The notes beneath the pieces are model-generated. The model saw only the letters and a list, made by a program, of their open reading frames with translations. It did no database searches and was not told the DNA's origin. 64,000 nt of DNA from Pseudomonas sp. CROZ-RG-20F-R04-15 (GTDB lineage Bacteria; Pseudomonadota; Gammaproteobacteria; Pseudomonadales; Pseudomonadaceae). The stretch covers positions 39,975 to 103,974 of the forward strand of contig NZ_JAKNQL010000020.1 in assembly GCF_022662375.1 (NCBI RefSeq), in the 5' to 3' direction. The position numbers were made by a program, and so were the translations under genes. Shown here in pieces: positions 1-9,387 of the stretch. Position 1 is the first letter of the stretch. Every line of letters begins with the position of its first letter.

Positions 1-453
1 GAACGCTTTCTCGTTCAGCGGCTCGTTCTGGCTCAGGTATTCGTTCGGGCAACGCAGTACCGAGAAGATGGTGCCGACCGGGGCGTTGATGTCGATGTTC
101 GACGAACCGTCCAGTGGGTCGAATACCAGCAGGTACGCGCCTTTCGGGTATTTGCCCGGGATCTGGTAGGCATTGTCCATTTCTTCGGACGCCATGCCGG
201 CCAGGTGACCGCCCCATTCGTTGGCTTCGAGCAGGATCTCGTTGGAGATCACGTCGAGCTTCTTCTGCACTTCGCCTTGCACGTTTTCGGTGCCCATGCT
301 GCCCAGAACACCACCCAGGGCGCCTTTGGACACGGCGTGGTTGATCTCCTTGCAGGCACGCGCCACCACTTCGATCAGGAAACGCAGATCGGCAGGAGTG
401 TTATTGCTGCGGGTCTGCTCAATCAAATAGCGACTCAGGGTAACGCGGGACAT
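1..453 (-). CDS. fbp: Fructose-1,6-bisphosphatase class 1, 5' part only
   Basis: Hydrolyses fructose-1,6-bisphosphate to fructose-6-phosphate in gluconeogenesis (cytosol). Only the first 151 residues are inside the window; the gene runs off the left edge. The visible part carries the class 1 metal and substrate signatures: an ASEE-like segment (residues 88-91, ASEE) and FDPLDGSSN at about 111-119, where the acidic residues bind divalent metal. The start ATG is at 451-453, the only in-frame start before MSRVTLSRYL. It is transcribed leftwards, in the same direction as the DUF3999 gene to its right, but separated by almost 300 bases that contain a stem-loop, so it probably has its own promoter. 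Family assignment is very secure. Confidence 0.97.
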   Translation of the reverse strand, partial: MSRVTLSRYLIEQTRSNNTPADLRFLIEVVARACKEINHAVSKGALGGVLGSMGTENVQGEVQKKLDVISNEILLEANEWGGHLAGMASEEMDNAYQIPGKYPKGAYLLVFDPLDGSSNIDINAPVGTIFSVLRCPNEYLSQNEPLNEKAF

Positions 454-716
454 GGACGGCTCCGGTGGAATGGGGGGCTAAAAACCCGCGCAGTTTACAG
501 GGAGTCTGAAAACGTAGCGAGCGAAGACGCCCGGTAACGTGCGTTGGGGTGTATTTGCCTGCATGAGACGTGAATGTGGGTGGAGAGTTCAGGTAGCGGG
601 TTTAGCGTAGTTGGAAATCGGACGAAGGTGATCAGCTTGGGATATGTATTGATTGAGAAGCCGCCTTCGCGAGCCTGCGTCGTTCACACATCCACTGTGG
701 GAGCGAGCCTGCTCGC

Positions 717-741
717 GAATGGCGCGCAGCGCCAGCCATTC
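717..741. terminator. Stem-loop between DUF3999 gene and fbp
   Basis: GAATGGC and GCCATTC arms enclose a GC-rich loop immediately after the DUF3999 stop codon. It directly adjoins a REP-type sequence (GGGAGCGAGCCTGCTCGCGAA, about 699-719). It could end the leftward DUF2339-DUF3999 transcript. There is no clear T-run, so this is a structural call only. The rest of 454-716 shows no gene. Confidence 0.4.
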
Positions 742-2106
742 TCAGCTGTTGGCAGGTGGCTTGCGCAATAGGCTGAACGCCATCGCCCCGAGAAAAACCA
801 CGCTCAGCAACAACACGGCCCACAAGCCGATCTTCTTCCAGTTGGTCTCAGCCACTGCCGCCGTGGTAGCCGTCGAAGTCTGCGTAACCACCGCTTCACC
901 CTGCACCGACGCCTTCCCCAGCGCCGCCAGCTTCTCCGGTTTGAAATCCGGAATCAGCGTCGCCAACGGCAGATTCGCCGTCTTCACACTCGGGTTACCC
1001 AGCGCCAGACTGTATGGCCCCTCCCCGCGCGCAAGGAAAATCACCTGCGTCGCCCGCACCGCATATTTCAGACTCGGCGTTTGCTCGCCCAGACCACCGC
1101 CACGCTCATCCACCGTCAGCTTCAACTGCTGCACAGTCTGCCCGTAGAGCTGCAATTCGTTCTGCACTACATCCTGATTATTCTGGGTCAAGCGATAGAG
1201 CAAGCCATTGCTCAGTTCCTGCCACGGCAGGCTGCTTTCACGTCGCCCCATCAATGTCACCGGCGCCAGACTGTTTGGCTGTTTCAGCTCAACCTGCACA
1301 CGTTCAACGTTCAGCCCCATCGGCAACTGCCAGGTGTATTCCCCGGCCTTGGTGCTGCTGCCGGCCAATGCCTGCGACCAGACCAACGGCAGCGGAACAT
1401 TGCGCGGATCACTGCTTTTCAATTGTGCCGCCGTCAGGATCGGCGCCGAGTTCGGCGACTCCCACAGCAACCGCACATAACGCGCCGATTGCCCCGGCAA
1501 CGTCACCTCATGCTGCTCGATGCGCTCATCGGAAAAGGTCAGCCGTGCCACCTGCCCTTCGCCCCATGGCTGCCAATGTTGCAGGTCGTCACTGGCCTCG
1601 ATGCTGAAGCGTTGAAAACCGTCGCGCTCGCTGGTCCAGTCGAGGATCAACTGCTGCAACGGCGCCTTGATCGCACTCGCGTCCAACAGCCAGCCGCGCA
1701 GAATCTCTTCACCCGCTTCCAACTGACTGGACGGTTGCACTTCAACCAATGTGCCGTTGGTGGTCGCTTGCACACGCACGTTCGGCGCGCGTTCGCTGGC
1801 GTCGGCGGCGTTGTACAGCGGGAACCACTTCACTTCGTGCAACTGGCCGTCGTCGCGGGTTTGCGCGGATTCGCGGGCCAGCGCATAGGCTTGCGGTTCG
1901 CCGGCGGCGTTGAACACGCGCAGGTCACTGAGATCGGTCTGGCGTGCCTGCAATTGCACACTCAATGGCAATTCGAGGCGATACCACGGGCCATTGCCGC
2001 TGACCGCCAGCGGCACCTGCGTGGCGAAGTCCGCCGGTTTTTCCTGAGCGCCAGCCGCCATCACCACGGCCAACGCCAACCAACCCAGATTCAGCATACG
2101 ACTCAA
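742..2106 (-). CDS. DUF3999 family envelope protein
   Basis: A 454-residue protein of the DUF3999 family; the function is not established. It has an N-terminal signal peptide (LGWLALAVVMAAG, cleavage near residue 20), a long periplasmic part with beta-rich, discoidin-like stretches (for example the segments around WLLDASAIKAPLQQLILDW), and one C-terminal membrane helix (WAVLLLSVVFLGAMAFSLL) followed by a short basic tail. It is therefore probably anchored in the inner membrane with its body in the periplasm. Its ATG overlaps the stop of the upstream DUF2339 gene by four bases, so the two are translationally coupled. This partnership suggests one complex in the envelope; that is inference from context. 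Confidence 0.9.
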   Translation of the reverse strand: MSRMLNLGWLALAVVMAAGAQEKPADFATQVPLAVSGNGPWYRLELPLSVQLQARQTDLSDLRVFNAAGEPQAYALARESAQTRDDGQLHEVKWFPLYNAADASERAPNVRVQATTNGTLVEVQPSSQLEAGEEILRGWLLDASAIKAPLQQLILDWTSERDGFQRFSIEASDDLQHWQPWGEGQVARLTFSDERIEQHEVTLPGQSARYVRLLWESPNSAPILTAAQLKSSDPRNVPLPLVWSQALAGSSTKAGEYTWQLPMGLNVERVQVELKQPNSLAPVTLMGRRESSLPWQELSNGLLYRLTQNNQDVVQNELQLYGQTVQQLKLTVDERGGGLGEQTPSLKYAVRATQVIFLARGEGPYSLALGNPSVKTANLPLATLIPDFKPEKLAALGKASVQGEAVVTQTSTATTAAVAETNWKKIGLWAVLLLSVVFLGAMAFSLLRKPPANS

Positions 2107-5100
2107 GATGAAACTCCTTCGGTGTCCGGGACGGGCTTGTCCGCCGCCGGCTCAGCTTCAACGCGTTTGGGCGGCAGCGGCGCGAAATAGCCGACCACCA
2201 GCAGCAACACGCCCACGCCGATAAACGAGACGATCCGGGCGAGGCCGCCACGGTTGCTCAATTCGACAAAAATCAGTTTGGCCACCACCAGCGCAATCAG
2301 TGCCGCGCCGATCAGCCACACTTCGCGACGATGACGCAGATGGCCGCCGATCATCAACCCGAGCGCCATCAGCGTCCAGACGATGGACAATCCGGCCTGC
2401 ACCAACATTGAGCCGAGCAGCGTATCCAGCTCAAACGGGATACCGGCCCAATGGTGCGCTGCGCGAGTGACCAGCGCCGTGCAGAAGGCGAACAGCGAAA
2501 CCCCGGCGATCAGTTGCGTGCCGTAATCGGCGTAGTCCTGACGAATCGACAATTGCGACACTGCACTGCGCGACCACACATAAACGCCGAACAACGCGAA
2601 CAGCAGGCCCAACTCCAAAGGGTTAAGCAGCGGCACGTATGGCAATGGCTCGGCGTTGCCATCGCTGACACCATTTGCCAGCCAGAACCACGCGAGCATC
2701 AACACCGCCAACGGCGCAGCCGCATACAAACGGTACTCGCGGGCAAACGCGGCGACCGGCCACGGCCAACTGCGCGGGGCCGCTGCCAACAACAGATAAA
2801 CGCTCGGCAGAATCGCCCAGCCCAGCCAGCGCCAGGCGTTGTATTGCTCGGACAACAGCAGCAGACCGTAGCGCAACTCCAGCGCCAGCACACCGATCAG
2901 CAGCCAGCAGCCGAGTACATGTGCCGCACTCAAGGCGCGCGCCGGCAGCATCGGCGCCAAACGTCGCAGGCTGAAGAAATGCACAGCGAACACTGCTACC
3001 CACGCCAGCCAGCCGAAATCAGCAGCCGGGTGATAACGCGAATGCCACGCGCCGAGCAGCACAACAGCAGACGTCGGAATCAGCAACGTACAGAGCAGGC
3101 CCAGCGCTGGCCATTTCAGACGCAGCGACAGCAGCGTCCACAACGCCACGCTGACGGCGGCGACCAACAGCAGCAAAGTGCCCTGCAGAGTCGGCGGCGC
3201 AAAACGCAGCACTTCACTGACCCACGCCAGCGCCCACCAACCGGCACCCCACAGCAACAACACTTCGGACAAGCGCTGCAGACTCAACGCATCGAAGGCC
3301 GAGGCGTGATTGCCCAACTGCAGGCGCCAGGCACCGATCATCGCCGCCAGCCCCAGCACCAGCGGCGTCCAGAATCCACCGTGGGCCAACGGCTTCAGGC
3401 CTTCGCTGGACAGCGGCCCGAGCAGTTCCGGACTGGCCAGCAAGAACGCCGCGCCGCCAATCACCTGCAATAGCAGGCCGAAGACAAAACTCACGCGTTG
3501 CTTGAGGTACAGACTCAGCCAGATGATCAGCAAACCACTCGCCGCCCACACCGAGCTCGCCGTTTGCCACGGCAGGACAAACAACACCGCGAGATTGATC
3601 AACACCAACCCGGCCAGCAACACCACCGACAGCCCGCGCAGCAGACGCACATCACCGCGCACCATCTCATCGCGAGCCGCCAACAGCATGCCGGCGATCA
3701 GCGCCAGACCGATCAACGAAGCGCTGAGCAAGCCGCTCCAACCCGCACTGAACACCGCCGCCGAATCTTCGCCCGCGCCTTGCAGTCGCACCAAGAACAG
3801 CGCGCCGCCGAGCAACTGCACGGCAAACGCGCTGAACAGGAACGTACGCGACTGAATCCGCAGACCGACAAACAACGTCACCAAACCGGCCAACGCCCAA
3901 CTGATCGCCGTGGCCTGAACGAAGAAGAACAGCGGCGCCAGTAGATAGAGGAACGTCAAACCCAGACACGCCAGCACCGGCAAACCTTGACGTTCCCAGG
4001 GCGCGGCTTGTTCCGGCGAAGCCTTGCGCAATTGGTAGAAACTGAACAGCAACGCGAGACCGAGCATCAACGCGCCCAGCGGCGCACCGTCGAGCAAACT
4101 GCTCTCGCCGACGTGCAACTGACTGAGAAATGCCAACGCCGAACCCAATTGCAGCAGCAAGGCAAAGGCCCGGGCGAACGGTCGATGCTGACGTAAACCG
4201 AGCCAGAAAATCCCCGCACCTTCCACCGCCCATGCCGCCGACGTCCAGCGCGCATCGAGACCCAGCGGAATCGCCAGACTGGCAAAAATCACCCCGAGCG
4301 CCAGACAGGTTTCGCCCAGCAGCACCGCACGGCCGCCCATCAATACCCTGGCCAGTGCCATGTAGATCATGCCCAGTGCGAGCGCACTGAACGCGGCGGC
4401 AAATTCCAGATGCTGCACCAGCGCAAACTGCAAACCGAAGCCAATAATCGGCGGGCCGAAAAGCATGGTGCCGTCAACGTAATCGCCCTTGCGTGCTGAC
4501 CACTGCAACAACGCTTCGCGGTCGTCATTTGCCGGCGCATCAGGCATGTCGCGCAACTTGCGCCGCGCGAACAGCAGGCCGATAGCGAGGTACATCAGGA
4601 AGAACAGAATCAGGAACGGCTCGGTACTCCACAACAACTCCGGCGCATACGAACGCAGGCCCCAGGCGAAGCCGATACCGAAGGTGCCGACAAAACCGAT
4701 CAGGTTGAGCAGGCGCCAGGCCTTGAACCAGGCGATGGCAAGAATGCCGGCATTGAGCAGTGCGAAATAACTGAACAGCGCGACGTGGTTGCCGGCGCCG
4801 GTCGAGGTCAGGATCGGTGCAGCGAATCCGCCCAGTGCGGCCACAGCGGCGAGCGCCAGCGAGTCTTGGGTGATTGCCAGAATCGCCGAGAAGACTGTCA
4901 CTGCGACCAGCAATCCCAACGCGGCGGACGGATCGAGCAACGGGTGCAGACGCATCGCCGCAAACACCGTCAGGTACAGCACCGCAATCCCGGTGCCTTG
5001 CAGCATCAACGCGTAACTGCTGTTGCGCCACCGCAGCCACCAGCCCAGCGCGAGCAAGCCCAACGCAGCTGCCGCAACACCGGCGTAGCGCACCTCGATC

Positions 5101-5687
5101 GGCACGACCATGCCTTCGGTGGCGTAGCGCAGCAGGAACGCCAGACCGAAGAACAGCAACACCACGCCAACGCGCAGTACGGTGTTGCCGCCGAACAGCC
5201 AGTTACGCGCAGCGCTGATGCCGCGTTCGATAAGGTTCGGGCCACGGGGTTCGGCAGGTTGTTGCGGTTCAGGCGTGACGGCGTCAAGGCGCCAGACATC
5301 GGCGGGCAACGGTTGACTGGTTTCACTGGCGGCGGCGGAAATCGGTTCGAGTTCGGGCGGCAGTTCCCAGACCAGTTCAGGGGCCGGGGCTTCTTCGGCG
5401 GCTTTGACGGGTTCTACGACGGGCTCGGTAACCGGCGCCGCACTCGGTGGAGGGGCAGCATGAAGGGGCGCGCCCTCCAGCAAAAACAGACGTTGCTCGA
5501 CACCCTGCAAAGCGACTTTCGCCTGCTCAAGTTGCTGCTGTTGCGCCGTCGTCAGCGAGCCAAGCCGAGCGATGCGGATCGTTTGCCCGATCGCCAGCCC
5601 CAGCAACGCGCCCAACAAAGCCGCGCTGAACGACTCGTCAAGCAGCCAGCCGAGCACCAGCCCGATCAACATGAACATCCATTGCAT
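2103..5687 (-). CDS. DUF2339 family polytopic membrane protein
   Basis: A very large (1194 residues) inner-membrane protein of the DUF2339 family. The first ~25 residues form a membrane segment. A coiled-coil (QQQQLEQAKVALQGVEQRL) and a Pro/Glu-rich linker follow (roughly residues 45-150), then more than 25 hydrophobic helices run almost to the C-terminus. No catalytic motif is visible and the biochemical role is unknown. The four-base overlap with the DUF3999 gene downstream shows a two-gene operon. The multi-helix body with a coiled-coil cytoplasmic head would suit a transporter, flippase or scaffold, but the sequence does not decide between these. Confidence 0.9.
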   Translation of the reverse strand: MQWMFMLIGLVLGWLLDESFSAALLGALLGLAIGQTIRIARLGSLTTAQQQQLEQAKVALQGVEQRLFLLEGAPLHAAPPPSAAPVTEPVVEPVKAAEEAPAPELVWELPPELEPISAAASETSQPLPADVWRLDAVTPEPQQPAEPRGPNLIERGISAARNWLFGGNTVLRVGVVLLFFGLAFLLRYATEGMVVPIEVRYAGVAAAALGLLALGWWLRWRNSSYALMLQGTGIAVLYLTVFAAMRLHPLLDPSAALGLLVAVTVFSAILAITQDSLALAAVAALGGFAAPILTSTGAGNHVALFSYFALLNAGILAIAWFKAWRLLNLIGFVGTFGIGFAWGLRSYAPELLWSTEPFLILFFLMYLAIGLLFARRKLRDMPDAPANDDREALLQWSARKGDYVDGTMLFGPPIIGFGLQFALVQHLEFAAAFSALALGMIYMALARVLMGGRAVLLGETCLALGVIFASLAIPLGLDARWTSAAWAVEGAGIFWLGLRQHRPFARAFALLLQLGSALAFLSQLHVGESSLLDGAPLGALMLGLALLFSFYQLRKASPEQAAPWERQGLPVLACLGLTFLYLLAPLFFFVQATAISWALAGLVTLFVGLRIQSRTFLFSAFAVQLLGGALFLVRLQGAGEDSAAVFSAGWSGLLSASLIGLALIAGMLLAARDEMVRGDVRLLRGLSVVLLAGLVLINLAVLFVLPWQTASSVWAASGLLIIWLSLYLKQRVSFVFGLLLQVIGGAAFLLASPELLGPLSSEGLKPLAHGGFWTPLVLGLAAMIGAWRLQLGNHASAFDALSLQRLSEVLLLWGAGWWALAWVSEVLRFAPPTLQGTLLLLVAAVSVALWTLLSLRLKWPALGLLCTLLIPTSAVVLLGAWHSRYHPAADFGWLAWVAVFAVHFFSLRRLAPMLPARALSAAHVLGCWLLIGVLALELRYGLLLLSEQYNAWRWLGWAILPSVYLLLAAAPRSWPWPVAAFAREYRLYAAAPLAVLMLAWFWLANGVSDGNAEPLPYVPLLNPLELGLLFALFGVYVWSRSAVSQLSIRQDYADYGTQLIAGVSLFAFCTALVTRAAHHWAGIPFELDTLLGSMLVQAGLSIVWTLMALGLMIGGHLRHRREVWLIGAALIALVVAKLIFVELSNRGGLARIVSFIGVGVLLLVVGYFAPLPPKRVEAEPAADKPVPDTEGVSS

Positions 5688-5755
5688 GGTCGATATCCCT
5701 AAGCAGCCCCAAGACGGGGCGAGTCCGGCGATTGCTTCAGTCTAGGCACAAACCC

Positions 5756-5845
5756 TGTGGGAGCGAGCCTGCTCGCGAAAGCGGTTTGTCAGCCAACATT
5801 TCTGTTTAACCTGACTACCGCTTCGCGAGCAGGCTCGCTCCCACA
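5756..5845. repeat. REP pair (inverted)
   Basis: Two inverted copies of the Pseudomonas REP core TGTGGGAGCGAGCCTGCTCG, about 90 bases end to end, lie between glgP and the DUF2339 gene. The same arrangement recurs at 25023-25112, 28055-28144 and 38995-39084 in this window. Such pairs are mobilised by RAYT transposases in pseudomonads; none is encoded here. Confidence 0.9.
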
Positions 5846-5941
5846 TTGGATTGGTGGTGACTGGAGCTACCGGTAACCGGCGCTCAGTATATCGATCCGA
5901 CCCAACAAACGTTGGGCCTTGCGCACATTTGTTGCGGAAAG

Positions 5942-8392
5942 TTACTCCAGCGCTTTCCAGATTTCCGTGGCGTACTCGCGAATTGTCCGGTCGGACGAGA
6001 ACCAGCCCATCCGCGCCGTGTTGAGCACTGCCGAACGCCACCAGTTGTTGGAGTCGTGCCAATGCGCTTCAACACGCTTCTGCGCTTCCCAATAAGAGTC
6101 GAAATCGGCACAGACCAGAAAGCGGTCGTAATCCACCAGCGAATCGATCAACCCGGTGTAGCGCGAAGTGTCATCCGGCGAGAACACCCCGCCACGGATC
6201 GCTTGCAGCACATCGTTCAGACGATGAGAGGCGGCGATGTCCGGCAAGGCGCTGAACTCGTGGTTCTGTTTACGCGCTTCCACCTGCTGCGCACTGAGGC
6301 CGAAGATGAACATGTGCTCGGCACCAATGCGCTCGCACATCTCGACGTTGGCGCCGTCCAGCGTACCGATGGTCAGCGCGCCGTTGAGGCCGAACTTCAT
6401 GTTACTGGTGCCCGAGGCCTCGAAACCGGCGGTGGAAATCTGCTCGGACAAATCCGCCGCCGGAATAATACTTTCCGCCAGGCTGACGTTGTAATTAGGC
6501 AGGAACACCACTTTCAGCAGGCCGCGCACGGTTGGGTCGTTGTTGACCACCCGGGCGATATCGTTGGTCAGCTTGATGATCAGTTTGGCCTGGTGATAAC
6601 TCGCCGCCGCTTTACCGGCGAAGATTTTCACCCGTGGCACCCAGTCGACTTCCGGCTCGGCGCGAATCGCCTGATACAACGCCACGGTGTGCAGCAGGTT
6701 GAGCAACTGGCGTTTGTATTCGTGGATCCGTTTGACCTGCACATCGAACATGGCAGCAGGGTTGACTGCGATGCCCAAGCGTTCGTGAATCAGATAGGCC
6801 AAAGCCTTTTTGCTATGCAGGCGTTGCTCGGCGAAGGCTTTGCGGAATGCGGTTTTTTCAGCGAACGGTTCGAGATCGAGCAGGCGCTCTTCCGGGTTAT
6901 CCAGCAAATCGGGCCCCAGCGCATCGACCAGCATTGAGGTCAGTTCGGAGTTGGCCTGATACAACCAGCGGCGGAAGGTAATGCCGTTGGTTTTGTTATT
7001 GATCCGCTCCGGATAGAGCTTGTGCAGTTCGGCGAACACGGTTTTGCGCATTAACTGCGTGTGCAGCCCGGACACGCCGTTGACGCTGTGCGAACCGAGA
7101 AACGCAAGGTTGCCCATGCGCACCCGGCGACCGTTGTCTTCTTCGATCAGCGACACCGCACGCAGCACGTCGAAATCGTGAATGCCCTTGGCGCGCAGCG
7201 AATCGATGTGCTGAGCGTTGATCAGGTAAATGATCTGCATGTGGCGCGGCAACATACGTTCCATCAAACCCACCGGCCAGGTTTCCAGCGCTTCCGGCAA
7301 CAGCGTGTGGTTGGTGTACGACAGCGTGTCGACGGTGACTTGCCACGCCGCATCCCACGCCACGTCGTAGACGTCGACCAGTTGGCGCATCAGTTCGGCA
7401 ACAGCAATTGAAGGGTGGGTGTCGTTGAGCTGGATCGCCGCGTGATCGCCCAAGGTCAGTACCGAGGTGTGCATGTTGCGGTGACGACGCAGCAGATCCT
7501 GCAGCGAGGCGGCGACGAAGAAGTATTCCTGACGCAGGCGCAGCTCCTGCCCCGCTTCGGTGCTGTCCGCCGGGTAGAGCACGCGGGAGATACTTTCGGC
7601 GCGGGCCACTTCGGCAACGGCGCCCAAGTGGTCACCGGCGTTGAAGCGCTCCAGGTGCAAGTCTTCCATGGCGCGGGCACGCCACAGGCGCAGCGTGTTG
7701 ACGCTCGCCCCGCGCCAGCCGACCACCGGCGTGTCGTAAGCAATCGCGCGGACGGTTTCCGCTGGCGACCAGACCTGTTTGGATTTGCCGGAAACGTCGG
7801 TGACGGTCTCGACGCTGCCGCCGAAGCCGATTGAATAGACGACCTCTGGCCGTTCGAACTCCCATGGATTACCGAAATCCAGCCAGTGCTCGGTTTGCTC
7901 CTGCTGCCAGCCGTCGACAATGGCCTGGCGGAACAAGCCGTGCTCATACCGAATGCCATAGCCATGGCCGGCGATACCGAGGGTCGACATGCTTTCCATG
8001 AAGCACGCCGCCAGACGACCGAGGCCGCCGTTGCCCAGCGCCGCGTCGGGCTCCAGCAAGCGGATGCGTTCCAGATCAACACCGAGTTCGGTCAACGCTT
8101 CACGGGCGACGTCGAGCAGGCCGAGGTTGCTCAGGCTGTCGTAGAGCAAACGGCCGATGAGGAATTCCAGCGAGAGGTAATACACCCGCTTCTGGCCTTT
8201 GCGGTAAATCTGCCGGGTGTGGTCCATCCAGTGTTCGACCATGTGATCGCGCGCAGCCAATGCGATGGCTTCGAACCAGTCATGGTCGAAAGCGTGATCG
8301 GGGTCTTTGCCCACCGCATAGGTGAGTTTGGTCAGGACGGCGTCGCGGAATGCGGCCACCTCTGCTTCGCGAACTAGTGGTTCTTGAGTCAT
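5942..8392 (-). CDS. glgP: Glycogen/maltodextrin phosphorylase
   Basis: Releases glucose-1-phosphate from alpha-1,4-glucans by phosphorolysis, using pyridoxal phosphate (cytosol). At 816 residues it matches the family's usual length. The PLP-lysine segment EASGTSNMKFGLNG lies in the C-terminal domain. The N-terminal half contains the conserved ALGNGGLGRLAACFMES region and the YGIRYEHGLF substrate-site segment. The start ATG at 8390-8392 follows a purine-rich stretch (GAGGTCC, six bases upstream). It is a lone gene transcribed leftwards, with a REP pair downstream. No other glycogen gene is in the window. The assignment is secure; glgP rather than malP is a naming choice. Confidence 0.96.
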   Translation of the reverse strand: MTQEPLVREAEVAAFRDAVLTKLTYAVGKDPDHAFDHDWFEAIALAARDHMVEHWMDHTRQIYRKGQKRVYYLSLEFLIGRLLYDSLSNLGLLDVAREALTELGVDLERIRLLEPDAALGNGGLGRLAACFMESMSTLGIAGHGYGIRYEHGLFRQAIVDGWQQEQTEHWLDFGNPWEFERPEVVYSIGFGGSVETVTDVSGKSKQVWSPAETVRAIAYDTPVVGWRGASVNTLRLWRARAMEDLHLERFNAGDHLGAVAEVARAESISRVLYPADSTEAGQELRLRQEYFFVAASLQDLLRRHRNMHTSVLTLGDHAAIQLNDTHPSIAVAELMRQLVDVYDVAWDAAWQVTVDTLSYTNHTLLPEALETWPVGLMERMLPRHMQIIYLINAQHIDSLRAKGIHDFDVLRAVSLIEEDNGRRVRMGNLAFLGSHSVNGVSGLHTQLMRKTVFAELHKLYPERINNKTNGITFRRWLYQANSELTSMLVDALGPDLLDNPEERLLDLEPFAEKTAFRKAFAEQRLHSKKALAYLIHERLGIAVNPAAMFDVQVKRIHEYKRQLLNLLHTVALYQAIRAEPEVDWVPRVKIFAGKAAASYHQAKLIIKLTNDIARVVNNDPTVRGLLKVVFLPNYNVSLAESIIPAADLSEQISTAGFEASGTSNMKFGLNGALTIGTLDGANVEMCERIGAEHMFIFGLSAQQVEARKQNHEFSALPDIAASHRLNDVLQAIRGGVFSPDDTSRYTGLIDSLVDYDRFLVCADFDSYWEAQKRVEAHWHDSNNWWRSAVLNTARMGWFSSDRTIREYATEIWKALE

Positions 8393-8652
8393 CGATAGGA
8401 CCTCGAGCGAGCGTGGAATTGTCTGAGCCTAGTCGGTCTGACCGACGGTCGAGGCTCTGGTTCGGCAGTTTTTCCTGAGACTGTGAGCTGGCCCGGCATT
8501 ACCCTGGCGGATGAGCTAATGAATGCAGGGGCCGTGCCGAATTTTCCGGCAATGTGCCTGCACGCAGAAAAAATCTGGCGAAAGGTTGTTCAAAAATCCA
8601 CCAGTCCCGGTATGATCGCGCGCCCTGATGCACACACGCCTGGTAACTCCCG

Positions 8653-9090
8653 ATGATGAAGCCCAACCTGATTGCCGCCGCCGAGATCGATCGTCTCGAT
8701 ACGTGGGCAAAATACTCAGCCCCGATGTGCGGTTCCTGCATATCCAGCTGCTGCACGCTGCCGGTTGAGGTGAAGATCAAGGATCTGGTGCGCATCGGTG
8801 TGGTCGACGAGTTCGAACTCGGTGACCCGCCGAAGAACATTGCCAAGCGTTTGCAGAAAGAAGGCCTGGTCGAGCGCTTCAACCAGAAGTCCGGCATCTT
8901 CACGCTGCAGCGCATGAGCAACAACGATTGCTACTACCTGGATCGTAAGAGCCGCCTGTGCACCATTTATGACAAGCGCCCGGATACCTGCCGCAATCAC
9001 CCGAAGATCGGCCCGCGTCCGGGGTATTGCGCTTATAAGCCAAAGGAAGTGGTGCGCGAGCAGAATTTCCGCGCGATCGAGCGCTTCTGA
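8653..9090 (+). CDS. YkgJ family cysteine cluster protein
   Basis: A small (145 residues) metal-cluster protein of the YkgJ/UPF0153 group, function unknown. It shows the typical Cys spacing: MCGSCISSCC at residues 25-34, then single Cys in DCYYLD, LCTIYD, DTCRNH and GYCAY, consistent with binding an Fe-S cluster or zinc. Two ATG codons lie in tandem at 8653 and 8656; neither has a strong ribosome site, so the start is uncertain by one residue. It is divergent from glgP, with a 260-base intergenic region. Confidence 0.9.
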   Translation: MMKPNLIAAAEIDRLDTWAKYSAPMCGSCISSCCTLPVEVKIKDLVRIGVVDEFELGDPPKNIAKRLQKEGLVERFNQKSGIFTLQRMSNNDCYYLDRKSRLCTIYDKRPDTCRNHPKIGPRPGYCAYKPKEVVREQNFRAIERF

Positions 9091-9125
9091 ACGACGCTGA
9101 GTTCTTCGGTAGCCGTTAAACCCCA

Positions 9126-9291
9126 GCCCCTCACCCCAGCCCTCTCCCGAGGGAGAGGGAGCCGATCTCTGTCGCTTCCAAACCTGAGGTCGACTCGATT
9201 ACTCAGATCGATGCAAAGCCAAAGAACAACTCGGTCAGTCCCCTCTCCCTACGGGCGGTCCGACGTTTCGGGAGGGCTAGGGTGAGGGGCT
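9126..9291. repeat. MITE-like inverted repeat element, copy 1
   Basis: Outer arms AGCCCCTCACCCCAGCCCTC and GAGGGCTAGGGTGAGGGGCT bracket about 165 bases. Interior segments (a GAGGTCGACTCG-like core and GGTCAGTCCCCTCTCCCT) are shared with the elements at 14613-14761 and 18768-18930. The right arm of this copy contains an extra GC-rich insertion (ACGGGCGGTCCGACGTTTCG). No coding sequence is seen; it fills the gap between the YkgJ gene and the typA terminator. Confidence 0.85.
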
Positions 9292-9332
9292 CTTGATCTT
9301 CAAGACCCAACTGCATTTCCTCCAGACAAACA

Positions 9333-9366
9333 AAAACGCCCCCGGTCTCGCGACCGGGGGCGTTTT
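9333..9366 (-). terminator. Rho-independent terminator of typA
   Basis: AACGCCCCCGGTC and GACCGGGGGCGTT form a 13-bp perfect stem with a four-base loop. On the minus strand a run GTTTTTGTTTG follows, downstream of the typA stop codon. Confidence 0.93.
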
Positions 9367-9387
9367 CATTCAGCCTGAACTAATGAC